From: Cotesia glomerata
Taxonomy: Eukaryota; Arthropoda; Insecta; Hymenoptera; Braconidae
Length of the DNA stretch: 64,000 nt
Direction of reading: 5' to 3'
Assembly: GCF_020080835.1 (NCBI RefSeq)
Contig: NC_058160.1
Location: forward strand, 23,485,152-23,549,151
Positions 1 through 12,158 of this stretch are shown here, in pieces; the stretch's first letter is position 1, and each line of letters begins with the position of its first letter. Made by a program: the position numbers and the translations under genes. The notes beneath the pieces are model-generated. The model made no database searches. It had not been told where the DNA came from and saw only the letters and a program-made list of their open reading frames with translations.

Positions 1-3000
1 CATTGTGTCATTGTTTATTAAGACAAAAGATGTGAGCTAGCGTTTAGCCGATCGCATGTAACACGAGTTAGTCATGTTACACGTAAAAAAAGATAACTTT
101 TTTTTTCCTCGACATAGCATAACACTACACGGATAGATCTTGTTGAAAAATATAATTCGCGTGACGGTAAAAATTCCAGCCAGCACCCAGCCCGGAAGCA
201 TTTACTGCCAGAGAGTTTATGAAAATTATTATTACTCTATATATGCATGCTGCAGTGGCATCATTAGCAACTCGACAAATTAGACTGAGAAATACCATCA
301 ACAGAAATATATGTTGGTAACGATTCAAAGGTGTAATTACTGTACCGGGAGCTATTTCTGGAGAAACCAAAACCCATTGTTCTCAGATTGATTTTGTAAT
401 TTATTATTTACATATTTATGATTATGAATTATTATTATCTTCATTAGTATTTGAGACAACAGAATTGTGCTTGAAGTTTATTTTCATTTTTTCGTAATTA
501 CATTTCGTATTTGCTGTAACAATTAAATTACTGTTGATGACTTAATAGCTTCGCAAAAAAAAAGAATACAAGTTTATATATACATATAGATAAGGAAATA
601 AAAGAACGTGCATGCTCTTTATTTTAAAATAAGATTGCTCGGATGGTTTTAACGCTGGTAGATGGGAGAGTAAATGCAAAGTAAGAAGTCGTTGCTGTTG
701 TTATAGATAAAGTGTAAAGAGGAAACGGACAATTGAGGGCAAGAGAGCACACGGAATTGGTCATGCGACGATTGGAGGGCGAGTCGTGCGACCGAATCAA
801 ACGATAAGACTCTGCAATAAATTAATTAATTAATTGAATCGAAAATAAATACTCGGTATAAAATCAAGGTATTTATATATCTATATATACATGGAGCATC
901 TAAGTATAATGGATAATGGGTTTATTTATTCACCCGGGTCTTATCGATGGCCATCACCCCTTCGTGCACCGATTAACGTTACCGGGAACAAGTACCAGAT
1001 GATATTGTCATCGCGGAAATGTCGGTACAAAATAATATTACGTATTTTATTTTTATATTAAATATATGGTACGATGTGATGTAGAAAAACAATTGTTTTG
1101 TACTACTGTTAAGTTTATATTGGTGGGTGGATTTTAAAAAGTAACAAATGAATAAGCTAGGAAGGAGGAAAGGGGAGGATGTATGCCATTAAAAATCGAA
1201 ATATTATATCGTGCTTGGACAGAGCTCGCGTGAGACATTTGTTCAATCGATAACACCGAGAGTACACGGATGAATTTCATGAGAAAGACTGGACATGTAT
1301 TCGTGACGAGTGTAACGAGAGGCCGAGCATTGTAAATTATTTTTTATGGAGCTCGTTGAAATTCCACTTATTTATTTTTCCACAAGCTAGTTCTTACTGC
1401 TAATACTAATAAATATTTTACTTTTAAGTATCCATCAGTTGTGGAGTTGGAGAACAATAAATTTATATTTACTGTCATTAAATATTTGTCGTTAAATTTT
1501 AATTCAGGGCCATATGTTATGCGTCGCATGTTTTGTTTAAAAGAGGAGGATATAAATATTCAAGATTTTTTAATTATCATTATCATTATCATTAAGGTAC
1601 GAGTGAATATAATTAAGGCGGTTATTAAGGTTGTGGTAAGAAAGATTATTTATTGTCTTTGGCTTATCGTGGATATTTATTATCTTTTTAAAAACAAGCG
1701 GTGGAAAATGTATGGTAATATAGTGCATGTGGAAGTATAAAAGTATAAGTCTTATCATTATCATTTTATCACTTTCATCAATCCCCGTATTTATATTATA
1801 ATGTCCGGTGGAATAAAAATACGTCACATGTGATGCGGCTGGTGATAAAATAATTATATGGGCGAAAAAATGGAATTAAAGGAGGAAAGTAAATATATTT
1901 TAAATGAGAAATGGAAGTTTAACAGATACTTTTTAGTTAAAATTTTTTTTGTAAAGTAGAATATTTATTTATACATTGAGCTTCCAAGCATAAATTTTTT
2001 TTTAATATTGAGAGTAATTTTAACGCGATAAATATCGGCTTGGAAGTATGTGACTGTAAAATTAGCTAGTTCGCAAAAATATAAATTGATCTTGGAAATT
2101 AATTGATCCAGATAAATGAAATTTCTAAAAGAAAAGAGTTCAGTTGCTTTTTCTAAAATGTTTTATCAACCAAATAATTAATTAGATATTTATATAATTT
2201 AGTTTTCTGAGCATTGAGTAACTATAAATTAATGTTCTTAATTCTAATTTATTTGATACCGGTTAGTGGAATGTTCACATAAAACTTGCTTAATCATAAA
2301 TAAATTACTTATTTTACGTAATTAAATCACTAAAACATATTATGTATCATAGAAATCTCATAGAAATATAGATGAAAATTTATTTTTATTTAAAAATAAT
2401 AAATATCATTGAAAATGATTTAAATCAAATGATTGCATACTAAAGATTCAATTTTATTTACAAAATTTTTTTTCATAAAATATTTTACAGAATTATTTGA
2501 AGTTCTTTCAATCTCATTATTATTTTTTTTAATACTTCATTTCTCTCAAAAAAAAACAAATGTTGGAAATAAATGCAAATTAAAAATTCTTCATTTAATC
2601 TGAATAATAATTTTTTAAAATTTAGCTACAATAAAAAAAATTAATTACTGAAGATGAATACAATTCACAAAATTTGTTCCACGTCAAAAAAACGTTCCAT
2701 AATTAAAAAAATCACCATTTGGATCTCATCTCCAAACAAAAAATAAAAAACCACTAATGCCGGCAGTTACTTTTAATCACTGAGCGCAAGGTTAATAAAA
2801 ATAATCGGCTTGTTATATACCAGTTTATGATTCGCAACTTCCATACCCGGGTCGATAACACGCATTGTACCCCAAAATTATATTTTCTGCACTAATTACA
2901 ACCAGCCAAAAAAATTTATCAGACACAAAAAAAACTCCATAAAACATAAAAATAAGTTAAATTCATAAAAATAATAACCATCCAGCCATTTGAGTCTTTA

Positions 3001-3230
3001 TTACCAGCGATTTATTAAAATAAAATGTAGGGACCCGACTAATTAATTGATTAATTAATGTGACATGTGTTTATCCGGTCTGAAATATCTGGGAATAAAA
3101 CGACGAAAATAAAAATATATTTTAATCAATAAATTAAAAGCTGGTTGATCTGGCATTGAGGACGAGTTTTCTCGTAATATAAATCTTAATACTTACTACT
3201 CAATACTTGATACGTAGAGCCAGCTGATGA
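1..3230. other. AT-rich single-copy DNA, no gene seen
   Basis: There is no convincing coding frame; the ORFs here are short and low-complexity (one is a run of I/V/N residues over AT-rich sequence). Small-scale structure includes overlapping TTAATTAA/TAAT words at about 819-835 and 3039-3058, and short ATTATC repeats near 1574-1594 and 1756-1767. The TAAT clusters are the kind of core bound by homeodomain proteins, but they are also expected by chance in DNA this AT-rich. Confidence 0.6.
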
Positions 3231-4129
3231 AGAGTGTGTGAGATTAATCCAGGGTCCACGGGGCGATGAGTACCCGCGTTTCGTTTTCTTCATCTCCACT
3301 CAGCTCGTGGGAGAGACGATTTCCTTGGAATTATGCTAATTGGCAGGCATCTTCCCCGAAAGACATAACACATATGTGTTTCTGTTACATACACACATCA
3401 TTTGATTGTGTCTTGTGTCGAGGACTGTGAGCAGGTAACTATATCTACTCTTCTCAAAGCTTACCTTCGCCCCATAGGAATCGACACCCGACGCATGTAT
3501 ATACATCTATACACACATATACAGCATCAACCTGCAGAGCAGTCAAATATAGCATACAACAAATAACATATATTATAACTTAAAAAGACAAGGACCATCA
3601 GCCACACAACTGGAATCTGGAAGCTGACATTTTTATTTCTCAGACTGTCCAACGCTCGAGAAATAATAATAAGTATCAGTTAAAAGTATTTTGTAAATTG
3701 CCAACGACGTCTCACAAAATGTTAATTAAATACCGTGTGATCTGTGATTGGGTCCGGTGATGAATAACTGATAGAACAACAGAGAAAACAAAAGAAGAAA
3801 AGATAAAGAGAGTAGATGTTAATGTAGTAAGTATTATTAATGAATCTTGATCATCAACAGTACAACCTGGCGCATCAGCATCTGCAAGACCACCGAGCAA
3901 GCTGTTTCAATCGGTGCGATTTGTTATTTCTCATATTCTACTAGAGATTTAGATTCCCTATGTTATAGATGTACGCACGCATTGTGCCGAAGGCGCGAAC
4001 AAACTCGTAAATTAAAAATATCCAGCCATTAACAACGTGAAACGGAACTGCCGCATCAGAATAAACAATTAGTGGTTACCTACACTGACGTGTCATTCAA
4101 CTGATTTAAGGCGAATCTTCGGGTGTGAT
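3231..4129. other. GC-balanced island upstream of candidate exon
   Basis: Composition rises well above the flanks, with CpG-containing stretches at 3240-3500 and 3850-4000. A plus-strand open frame (3847-4032) and a minus-strand frame (3712-3900) both use mixed codons, but neither has a recognisable domain, and both being open over the same bases argues against reading either as real. A GTAAGT donor-like word lies on the plus strand at about 3827. This is possibly unique transcribed or regulatory sequence. Confidence 0.3.
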
Positions 4130-4378
4130 CTATCGCCGCTGAGCATTATGCTCGGTGACCAACCGAGAGGAAACATATTTTTGGTTTAACGATTCAGCTG
4201 ACGAGACGGATGTCGTCGCGTCGATTCGATGATTTACAGACATACATTCCGACATGTTTTCAGGGGTTTCGTTTGTGTGACTGCCAGTGGACTGGTGATC
4301 AAATGACTCGCTGGTGAGTGAGTCGAAGGTACTTTTGGCTTTGAGGACTCTTAGTCCTTGAATTGTCAAAATATTCAA
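4130..4378 (-). CDS. Candidate 3'-terminal coding exon, unknown protein
   Basis: On the minus strand the frame is open for about 80 codons and ends at a TAG at 4130-4132. The peptide is polar, rich in Ser and Thr, and ends in ..EHNAQRR; it has no long low-complexity run. Codon third positions are mixed (TCA, CTC, ACC, AGC, GAG, CAC, GTC, GCG), unlike the AT-driven usage of other frames in the window. There is no ATG near the upstream edge: the frame fades into AT-rich sequence above 4378. If real, this is therefore more likely an internal or terminal exon entered through an AG acceptor (a possible one reads TTCAAG near 4360) than a complete gene. I recognise no domain. A serine/threonine-rich cytoplasmic tail would fit the composition, but that is a guess. 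Chance openness in a GC-balanced island is the main alternative. Confidence 0.28.
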   Translation of the reverse strand: MNILTIQGLRVLKAKSTFDSLTSESFDHQSTGSHTNETPENMSECMSVNHRIDATTSVSSAESLNQKYVSSRLVTEHNAQRR

Positions 4379-4743
4379 ACTCGTTTTTGATGAAGAAAGG
4401 GTTTTTGTCTGACAAAATTTATTTAGCTCAAAATTGCAAAAATTGGCTAAATTTTGTTTAAAATTGAATAATTTTTAGGCCTGTAAAAATAATGTGATAT
4501 TATTATAATTGGTCATTAAGAATCCAATTATGAATCATATTTTGAATATCAAATCAATACTTTTTTATTTATTTATTTGGTGAAATAATTGGGATAATCA
4601 AATTTTTCTTGCCAATTGAGATAAAAGTTAAATTGCATAAGTAATTTGGTGAAGAATCCATAATGAAATCATGGTAGACTACTATAGTTGTATTGTTAAC
4701 TTTATGAATTCATTATTATTCAAAGATGAAATTCAACTCAAAC
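4379..4743. other. AT-rich spacer
   Basis: AT-rich sequence between the candidate exon and the first family A element. I see no gene, repeat or RNA in it. Confidence 0.5.
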
Positions 4744-4922
4744 ACACAAAAAAAAATTTTCTTGCACCAAGAAAATTTTAAGGAAAACAAAAGTTATTTT
4801 GGAGCAAAAAAAAATTTTCTTGGCTCAAAAAAATTTGACTTCATTCAAGAAATTTTCAACCTTCCTTAATATTTTTGAGCCAAGAAAATTTACACTCCAG
4901 TCAAGAATTTTTTTTTCAGTGC
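4744..4922. mobile_element. Family A foldback TIR element (MITE)
   Basis: The left end reads CACACAAAAAAAAATTTTCTTG and the right end mirrors it as ..TTTTTTTTTCAGTGC. The interior is built of paired words such as CTTGGCTCAA and TTGAGCCAAG that fold back on one another. There is no coding capacity. It belongs to the same family as the copies at 7582, 9841, 23381, 43334 and 57252; this copy has diverged ends. Confidence 0.7.
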
Positions 4923-5556
4923 ATAAGTAATCGAGATAAAAATCTGTCATGGTGATATCTGCAAAATTTCAAATTGAAATCATCATATTAATATCAGCGT
5001 GATTTCATTTTGCATTTATGTAGATACCCCCATAGTTACATTATGAAATTCTTCAGATACTACCATGAATTTATGATAAATTTTTATCTAAACTAGTGTG
5101 AATTAAATTTCATCTCAATTGATTGGAAAAATTCGTTTTCTTAAATATTTTCCGAGTCAAATAGATAACAATGTATTGATATGATAATTACATAAATCGT
5201 ATAATTGTGTCAAAAGATAAAATCTATCATGATAATCATCATATCACATCATTTTTGCGTAGGTACCTTCAAACGGATAACTATCTTCACTCTCCCAAGA
5301 ATCTGGGTACAAAATAATATCATAAACGATATTTTTCTAAGGTGGTGTAGCCCTGACACCAATCACACCTCCACACACACACATAACCGGGTACATTAGT
5401 CCAATCCTCGTGTATAAAAAGTGTAAGCGACGAATAAAAATGATACAAATAATAAATAAAAAAAAAGGCTGATGTGTTGTTAGTAGTTGTTATTGTTGTT
5501 GTTGTTGGTGGTGGGTTGGAGTTGGGCATTTTATCATAGAGCTTAGAGTATAACCC
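4923..5556. other. AT-rich spacer with microsatellites
   Basis: No gene is visible. There is a CA-rich run near 5370-5384 and a TTG/TTGTTA-rich stretch near 5476-5520, on which the minus-strand ORF with a Thr-rich run is a shadow. Confidence 0.5.
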
Positions 5557-5867
5557 TTGAAGGCACGAGAAACAAAAGAGAGCCTCGGCTTTAAAGGCAG
5601 AGAAACACGCGACGTCGTGGCGATGCGACGCCAGGAGGAGGTGCTCGTCGACACGCGATCTAGCATGTTAGTGGTTCGCGGGCTCCCGATTGGCCGGGTA
5701 CACCGTGGGGCGTCCGTGGGAGCACGCCTTCCATTGGCCTGCTAACAAGACAGCTTCACCAGAAACTAAATAATAAAACCGCGAGCCAAGCGCCTACTCG
5801 CGGTCTCTTCGCTGAACAGAGAAGAGGATCCACGCCACTGGACACCAGAAGGAGGAGAGTTTAATCG
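5557..5867 (+). mobile_element. LTR-like flank of a retroelement
   Basis: A GC-rich block abruptly interrupts AT-rich DNA and ends directly at a primer-binding-site sequence (next entry). Its order resembles an LTR: ATTGG/CCATTGG words (about 5689 and 5731), then AATAAA at about 5770 as a possible polyadenylation signal in R, then a U5-like tail. A TGTTAG at 5666 is a possible TG left edge, but no matching second LTR lies in the window, so the boundaries are uncertain. The 62-codon open frame across it is not recognisable as protein. Confidence 0.45.
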
Positions 5868-5883
5868 TGGCGCCCAACGTGGG
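5868..5883 (+). other. tRNA-Lys type primer-binding site
   Basis: TGGCGCCCAACGTGGG matches the retroviral/retrotransposon minus-strand primer site complementary to the 3' end of tRNA-Lys. From general knowledge, this PBS is used by several retroviruses and by insect gypsy-like elements such as Osvaldo. It follows the LTR-like block with no gap, as expected. The element beyond it is not intact. Confidence 0.6.
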
Positions 5884-6340
5884 CCCGATTATTCTTCGAT
5901 CAACCTCACTAACACTCACTCTAGTTTATCCACAAGACAAGAGAACACGACCTTTTATTTTACTTTGTTCATCGTTAAATATTGTTCGCATAGACATAAA
6001 AGCTTTTATATTGTCCCGATAACTCTAACTCCCTATTATTAATTTCACTATAATGGGCAAAGATGTGCATGGCGCCCAACGTGATGTCCCACGTCCTCGG
6101 TGACAGAAAACTCACCGGATACCCGAGCAAACTTTTAATCTCCCAGAACTTTTCTCAAATGAATAAATAACACACGATTGGTGCCCACTTTTGTCCCTTA
6201 GTCGCTGACATGTGTATTTTAACTCCCCGGGTATCAGCACACCTTGTACTCCACTTGCCATTTAACCAAGTGAGAATCCTACACTTGGTGACATATCACA
6301 CTTGATATTTTGCATTACAAATGTCTACATATTTATAAAT
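5884..6340 (+). mobile_element. Decayed 5' internal region of retroelement
   Basis: This follows the PBS. No gag or pol reading frame is present. A second 14-base match to the PBS core (TGGCGCCCAACGTG) occurs at 6070-6083, within a 33-codon open frame starting ATG at 6069. The duplication could be chance, a leader repeat, or a tandem insertion remnant. Sequence returns to AT-rich unique DNA by about 6340. Confidence 0.35.
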
Positions 6341-7581
6341 AATAAATGTCGGGGTTTCTTTGCGGTGATTCCAGAACCTGGAGGTCACTTCCGTCGTACT
6401 GAACTTAAACTTTTTGAAAAAGAATAAAAAGGGTAAACTGGTTGTCATATATGACTATTATTATGATAACAATAGACACAGAATTTGTAGATCCAATGGG
6501 CTCTGTAAGATGAAATCAAACTAAAAGCTTGCCGTCGGAACATTGTCCAGGATAATAATTTCGGTTTTTATTTATTAATTTATTTTTTTTCAATTATATT
6601 TAATTAGTCTTCAGAAATTATTTTGGCTTGTAAGTTTTATTTTTTGTTGAAGTAAAAAATATTGGCATGAAATAGAACATTTAAAAGGTTAATTATCTTA
6701 TCAGCAAAATCTATGCGTGTGAGATAGTGAAATTAACATAATTTGTGTAACTTGAAAGGAAAATTGAAAATTTCTAGCATTATGTAATTTCATTTTTTTT
6801 TTTTTTAGATCTTTATCCTTAAACTCTTGGTTTATGTAAATTCGCCTTCACTCTCCGGAATGATAAACTTTTTTTCAGGTAATATATTACTCGATTATAC
6901 ATTAAGCAAATTAATTTTTTCTGATTACCGTCAAAGGTGTTTTTTACAGGCAAGTTTTTCATTTTAAGAGAATTTTTTTTCTCACTAAAAATTTTAACAA
7001 AAAATTTCTGTGAGCTTTACTGTCACTTTGATTGTAATTTTTGATTTTTATGCATAATTTATGGTGAGTAGCTTCTTGTTATTTAATATAATTAATAATT
7101 AAGAGATTGAATAATATTTATGTGTACTGGCATATTTTTATTTTAATAGAAATTTTTATTTTTAATTTTGGTATTATCAGAAAAGTCTTAAAATAAATTT
7201 GAGACTTCTACAAATTTTATATATTTTTTGGGGATAGTCAATTTTTTACGTCAAATATTTCAAAGAATTTTGAAAAATTTGTTTGGTTCTATAATTTTGT
7301 GTCCTTCAAATTGTCCATGAAATTATTGGTAGTTAATTCTGTCATAAAAATATTATTTTTTAAATTTATTTCAAATGTACTCAAATTATGTATATTGTAA
7401 TTAAAAATATCCAAAAATCATCAAGCTAAAATTTTTTTATTTATAATTTGTAATTTAATTTCAATCTTTAGTGATTCCATGTTACTATTCTTTAATTGAT
7501 CTAAAAATCCATCCAAAACATCTAGAAAATTTTCGAATATTTGGACATTATTATCAATCACATTAATTTTTATTTTAACTA
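6341..7581. other. AT-rich single-copy DNA
   Basis: Homopolymer-rich, with a T12-14 run near 6793-6805. No coding frame or structured repeat is seen. Confidence 0.55.
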
Positions 7582-7787
7582 CACAGAAAAAAAAATGTTC
7601 TTGAATCAAGTATATAATTTTGAAGCACTTAATATTCTTGATTTGAATAGAAAAATTCTTGATTCAAGAAAATTTTACTTGATTCAAAAATTTTTCCTCT
7701 TGATTCAAGACAATTATCCTCTTCAAAATTATACTCTTGATTCAAGAATTTTTTTCTTGAATCAAGTTAATTTTTTTTTTTCCAGTG
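7582..7787. mobile_element. Family A foldback TIR element, TA flanked
   Basis: It begins CACAGAAAAAAAAATG just after TA (7580-7581) and ends ..TTTTTTTTCCAGTG just before TA (7788-7789). The interior repeats CTTGAATCAAG and CTTGATTCAAG words in both orientations. Its 206 bp length and TA duplication fit a non-autonomous Tc1/mariner-type element. The 90-codon ORF across it is only a reading of these repeats. Confidence 0.8.
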
Positions 7788-7789
7788 TA

Positions 7790-9840
7790 CGCAAATTCAT
7801 TATTTATCTCTAAATTTATTAAGTACAGAATACATTCGCCGTAAAAAACGATTTCCCATCGAATGAAAGAGAATTCAAAAAACTACTAATCTCTAATTCT
7901 AATTCATAACTTTATCTAAAATGTTTCTTTCAAACTGCTTTAACTTAACTTTTAAAAAATTCTACACATAAACACCAATTAAAAAAAAATATGATTTAAA
8001 ACTCTCTATCGTAGAGTTACACGACACTCAAACACAATTCACCAAGATTTATCGTCCAACCTACGACAACGAATGATATATAAATAGCATTTTTGAATCT
8101 CGATCAAAAAAACAATATTTATTATTTCAACATTTGAAACGAATAAATTCTATTGTATCCATTACACACATTTTTGTTTGCAGCGCTTATAACATTTATA
8201 ACAATTCAACTTCGTTATAAATTTATTACACCAGTATAAATACATTACAACACGTATAATCCAGACATACCTGACATAAATAATTACGAGTTTACGATAA
8301 TAATCAAGCTATAATAACAATTATTGTAACAACTCGCAAACTAAAAGAGCGAACAGCAAAATTTACTCTGAACTCGGAAAAAAATGTTTTACTTGAAATA
8401 TTTGTTTGACCACCGATGAAAGTCGCGTTATAACAAACTAGTTTGATTACAAATTGGATTGACGATTAATTCAGGAGTAATAAGTGTGGGCACACACTCA
8501 CTTATTATTTCCCGCATGTGGTCATGTTGTGTGTACACTTTGCTTATCGCGAGGTAATTTTCACGTGTAAAATATCAAAAAAAAGAACATTTTGTACGTA
8601 TGTATGTATTCTATATTCTACGACGACATTTAAACCGCGCAAACATTGTCAGAGTGTTGTCATCCCAAGATGCAAATGTTAGATAAGCGAAAAATACAAC
8701 GCACTTAATCACACGAAAAAAATAAACAAAACTATTTTTAAAAAAGGAAAAAAATTATAAAGTTTGCTATTTGAGTTGAGAGTGTAAAATAGGTCGAAGA
8801 CAAATTTAAAAAACATAAATCATTTTTTATCACGCAGTGAGCAGTGAGTGCTTCTACAGAGTCAATTATTTAGCTAATGATGTCGAACAATATAATAAGA
8901 CCCACAACATTGACGGACGGCTTACAGTTTTGACTTTAACGAATGAAAACAACCTACAGACTATTTCTCACTTCGTGCTGTTTCATATTTTTCTTCTCTT
9001 ATTATATATTAACTTCAGTGAACCTCTAAAAGTTAAGGCTCGTTTGCAATTACAAATCGATATGCATTGAGAAGCCCCGTTGTGCGACGTAATAATCATC
9101 TTATTTTAGTTTTGATTGCCGTCCATTAGTACTGTACAAAAGTTAAGAAACAATATTTCTTAGCTCTCGTGAAGAAAAAAAAAAATTTATTTATCTCGAG
9201 AGTGCTGGTTATATGAAGAGACAAGAGACAACGAGTCTGAACAAGTGAAGGAGAATAAGTGTACGCTGTATACGAATACGAAAAGTTATACGCTCGTTTA
9301 CGTTGACCGTGTTCTAAAGTAAAGGCGACCGGACGCCGACTGTTTGTGAAAAAGAACCGCGAGGAAACGTGAGAAAACGTGAAATGGACAAAATGTAAAA
9401 GTATAAGTATAATATACTTTTACGAATAAAGAAACAGAGAAGATAACTCTCGGGTTTTTTTTATATTGGTCGAGGCTGAGATTTCGGTTTCATATGGGTA
9501 TTTTTCTCTGGAAACCTCTACAAGGTGAATTATTTTTATTTTAATAGCTGTAACTCAAGTTATATGGTAATTTTTTAGTGAATTAGACATAGAGTGTTTT
9601 TAATTGAAAAGTATAAATATTTAGTAGGGCCAATAAAAATCCAGGTATGTTTGTTTAGGAAGTGACTTGTTCTATTTGGGTTTAGACTGTATTTTGATGA
9701 GGTGAATTTTAGGGAAAACGTTAGAAAATTTGACTGTCGAGTTTTTGTACTTATTAAAGATTGTAGTGAAGTTCACTCATTCAAATTTGAATGTTTGGTC
9801 AAATATTACTAATAAGTAATTTTTTAACTTTTCAATGTTA
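7790..9840. other. Single-copy DNA with balanced patch, no confirmed gene
   Basis: 7790-8800 is AT-rich. 8830-9400 is more balanced and contains a 77-codon plus-strand frame (8837-9070) with no recognisable motif, followed by CpG-bearing sequence to about 9370. I cannot support a gene here. Confidence 0.45.
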
Positions 9841-10512
9841 CACAGAAAGAAAGGTTCACTTGAACCAAGAAAATATTTTTCTTCCGAATTATTTTCTTGG
9901 GCGAAAAAAAAATTTTTTTTTTGACACAAGAAATTTTACTTATTCCAACAAAATTAATTCCTTGCTTCAAGAAATACGTATCTTGATCCAAGACAATTTT
10001 TTTGAGAAAATTTCTCTCCTGCTCCAAAAAATTAAGTTCTTGACAGAAGTAAATTTTCTTGTCTTGAGAAAATTTCTCTCTTGCTCCAAAAAATTAAATA
10101 TCTTGATGTAAATTTTCATTAATATTTTTATTAACTAACATGTCAAATGGGAAGATCAAGTAATATTGAATCATTTTTTTTCATTCAATATGTCTCATTG
10201 CGCTCTAAAATAATCTAAAATGGGTATCAAATATTCAAGAGAAAAATTTTCTCAAGGTAAGAAAATTTTTTTCTCAGCTGAAGTAGGTGGCACTGCTTCC
10301 CCAAAGTACCTGAAAATCTTGATCAAATATAAAAAGTTATTGTATCAAGTATTTATGATAATTTGAATTAAGAAAAAATTACTTCCACCAAGAATAAAAT
10401 TTCAAGAAAAATTTTTACTTCGGCCAAGACAACTTCAGTCTTCCTTCGGGCACCCGAAAATTTACTTGAGCCAAGAATTTTGTTCTCGAGTCAAGAAATC
10501 TTTCTTTCTGTG
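9841..10512. mobile_element. Long family A element (672 bp), TA flanked
   Basis: TIRs start CACAGAAAGAAAGG and end ..CTTTCTTTCTGTG between TA dinucleotides (9839-9840 and 10513-10514). The arms are built of CTTGAACCAAG and CTTGATCCAAG-like words; the centre is unique to this subfamily and includes a TCAGCTGAAGTAGGTGGC segment. A second full-length copy lies at 35830-36504, showing a discrete longer subfamily. ORFs over the arms are repeat shadows. Confidence 0.8.
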
Positions 10513-10712
10513 TATAAGTTGACAAGGAATCAAGGATGATCTCATTTTTTTGCTGAGAATTGAACCACTCTAAATCGAAGATTCTAACAAAATTTTTTTT
10601 TGTCGAAAGTCGAGCAAAGAAACTTATTAAAATAAGAAATTTTTTTTAGTTTAAGTTAATTTTATTTAATTTAGAAACTTTTTACACATACATATTTTTC
10701 TGGAAGAAAATT

Positions 10713-10965
10713 AGTGTTGAAAATCTCCAACAGATGGCGAATGATTGCTAAATCTTCTCCTTACAGAAGAGCTCAGTTATAAAATAAAAATCATTTTTTA
10801 AATCTTATCAGGAACATATCTGACATTGGTTTTAAGTTTTATCATTTACTAAACCAATTTTCATTCAATATTACATGTTAATTATTAAAAATAATAATTA
10901 TAATAAATTATTTCTTTACTGTCATACAACGGCTGATATGATCATATTGAAAAATTTTTTGATAT
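10713..10965. repeat. Family F dispersed repeat fragment
   Basis: This shares GTTGAAAATCTCCAACAGAT-type sequence and the TCTTCTCCTTACAGAAGAG block with 14748-14850, and related words with 17460-17530, 37090-37150 and 38810-38850. It ends with GATATGATCATAT-like sequence typical of the family. Boundaries are uncertain. Confidence 0.45.
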
Positions 10966-12158
10966 GGTATAGAAGTTTTGTGTTTTAAGTAATAGAGATC
11001 TTCGGCTTTGAAGGAAAAGAAACAAAATAATTTATAAACCTACAAAGATTTATATGTTATCGAGATTCTACGGTACATTTTAAAAATTTGTTCGAGAGTA
11101 ATAAAACAAATTTAATGAGCTGATAATTTTTTTTAAATATTTAAATCTAATAAAGTTCAACAATTGTAAAATGAAAATTAAAATGTAATCTTTTATTCTT
11201 GATCTAGTGATGAGACTATTGTTGTTATAAATTGAAATTGTGAAGGCGCCAGGTGTAGTCTCGAGCATTAAATCACATAAGTAAAGCGAGAATGATCAGA
11301 TGGATTTGCATAAACCTAATATGCCAGTGAGCACAATGCATTATTATAAAATGAGTTTTGAGAAGGCGAGAGGAGAAAGAGGGCCGTCGACGAAGATTGT
11401 AGAGAATTTATTTATATCTATATATCTATAGAGTATAGAGTGGGCCAAGGGATATGGGGAATTCTGCAGCAGATCCCACAAGTCGATATGTCTGACGACC
11501 CAGCGCACGCTCTACTTAACATAATATAATTGACCACACGCAATTCAATAGATTTAGCATAGTAAATAAATTTCAGACTACGTAAGATCTTTAGCTTCTG
11601 TCTCATCGAAGATTATTGTGACCGTTGAATCAATAGACGCCGATAAATTTAAATTATTCTCGAGCTTATTTCACGACTTCGTGTAATTTGTTGCAACTAA
11701 TTTCGCTTCAGGTTATTGCTGTCGATCGTTTTGTTTATTATTGAAATTACACTGGGGTTAGATAAGTAATTATTTAGAAATTTACTTAATTTTCTTCGCG
11801 CAACATTTAACGATTTTATTTTTTATTTTATATTTATACTATTTGTTTAATTTAATTCATTAAAAAATTAACGAAAGATCTATTAAACGATCGCTCGAGC
11901 GTTCAAAACGTGCTTTGGTTAGATTTCTCCTTCGTGACGGAATGTCAGTATATAAACAAGAGCTAGAATTAAATTATAAGTAGAATAAATTCGTGCTAAG
12001 CTGTCTTACTTTTTCCAAAGCATTGGAAATTTCCATTTCACCCTCAGAGGTGAGTTGAATGTTTAAAAAAATTATTAGAAATTAGCCTATATGTTATTGT
12101 ATATCGTTTCAGTCCAGAAATATAAATCTAAAGTTCATTTAACAATACTTTTAAACAA
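10966..12158. other. Single-copy DNA, mildly balanced from 11.3 kb
   Basis: No coding evidence; the two 62-codon minus frames are short and featureless. A (TATATCTA)-like run is at 11411-11430. Confidence 0.5.

Noticed and set aside
819..835. Homeodomain-binding TAAT cluster as an enhancer
   Set aside because: Such words are frequent by chance in DNA this AT-rich; no further support is visible.
6069..6171. 33-codon frame starting at the second PBS-like word
   Set aside because: Too short and without homology; coincidence with the duplicated PBS core is noted but it is not called as a gene.
7541..7813. 90-codon plus frame
   Set aside because: It reads through a family A element; Asn/Phe/Leu content comes from the CTTGATTCAAG words.
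9791..10111. 106-codon plus frame and opposite 67-codon frame
   Set aside because: Shadows of the family A long element arms.
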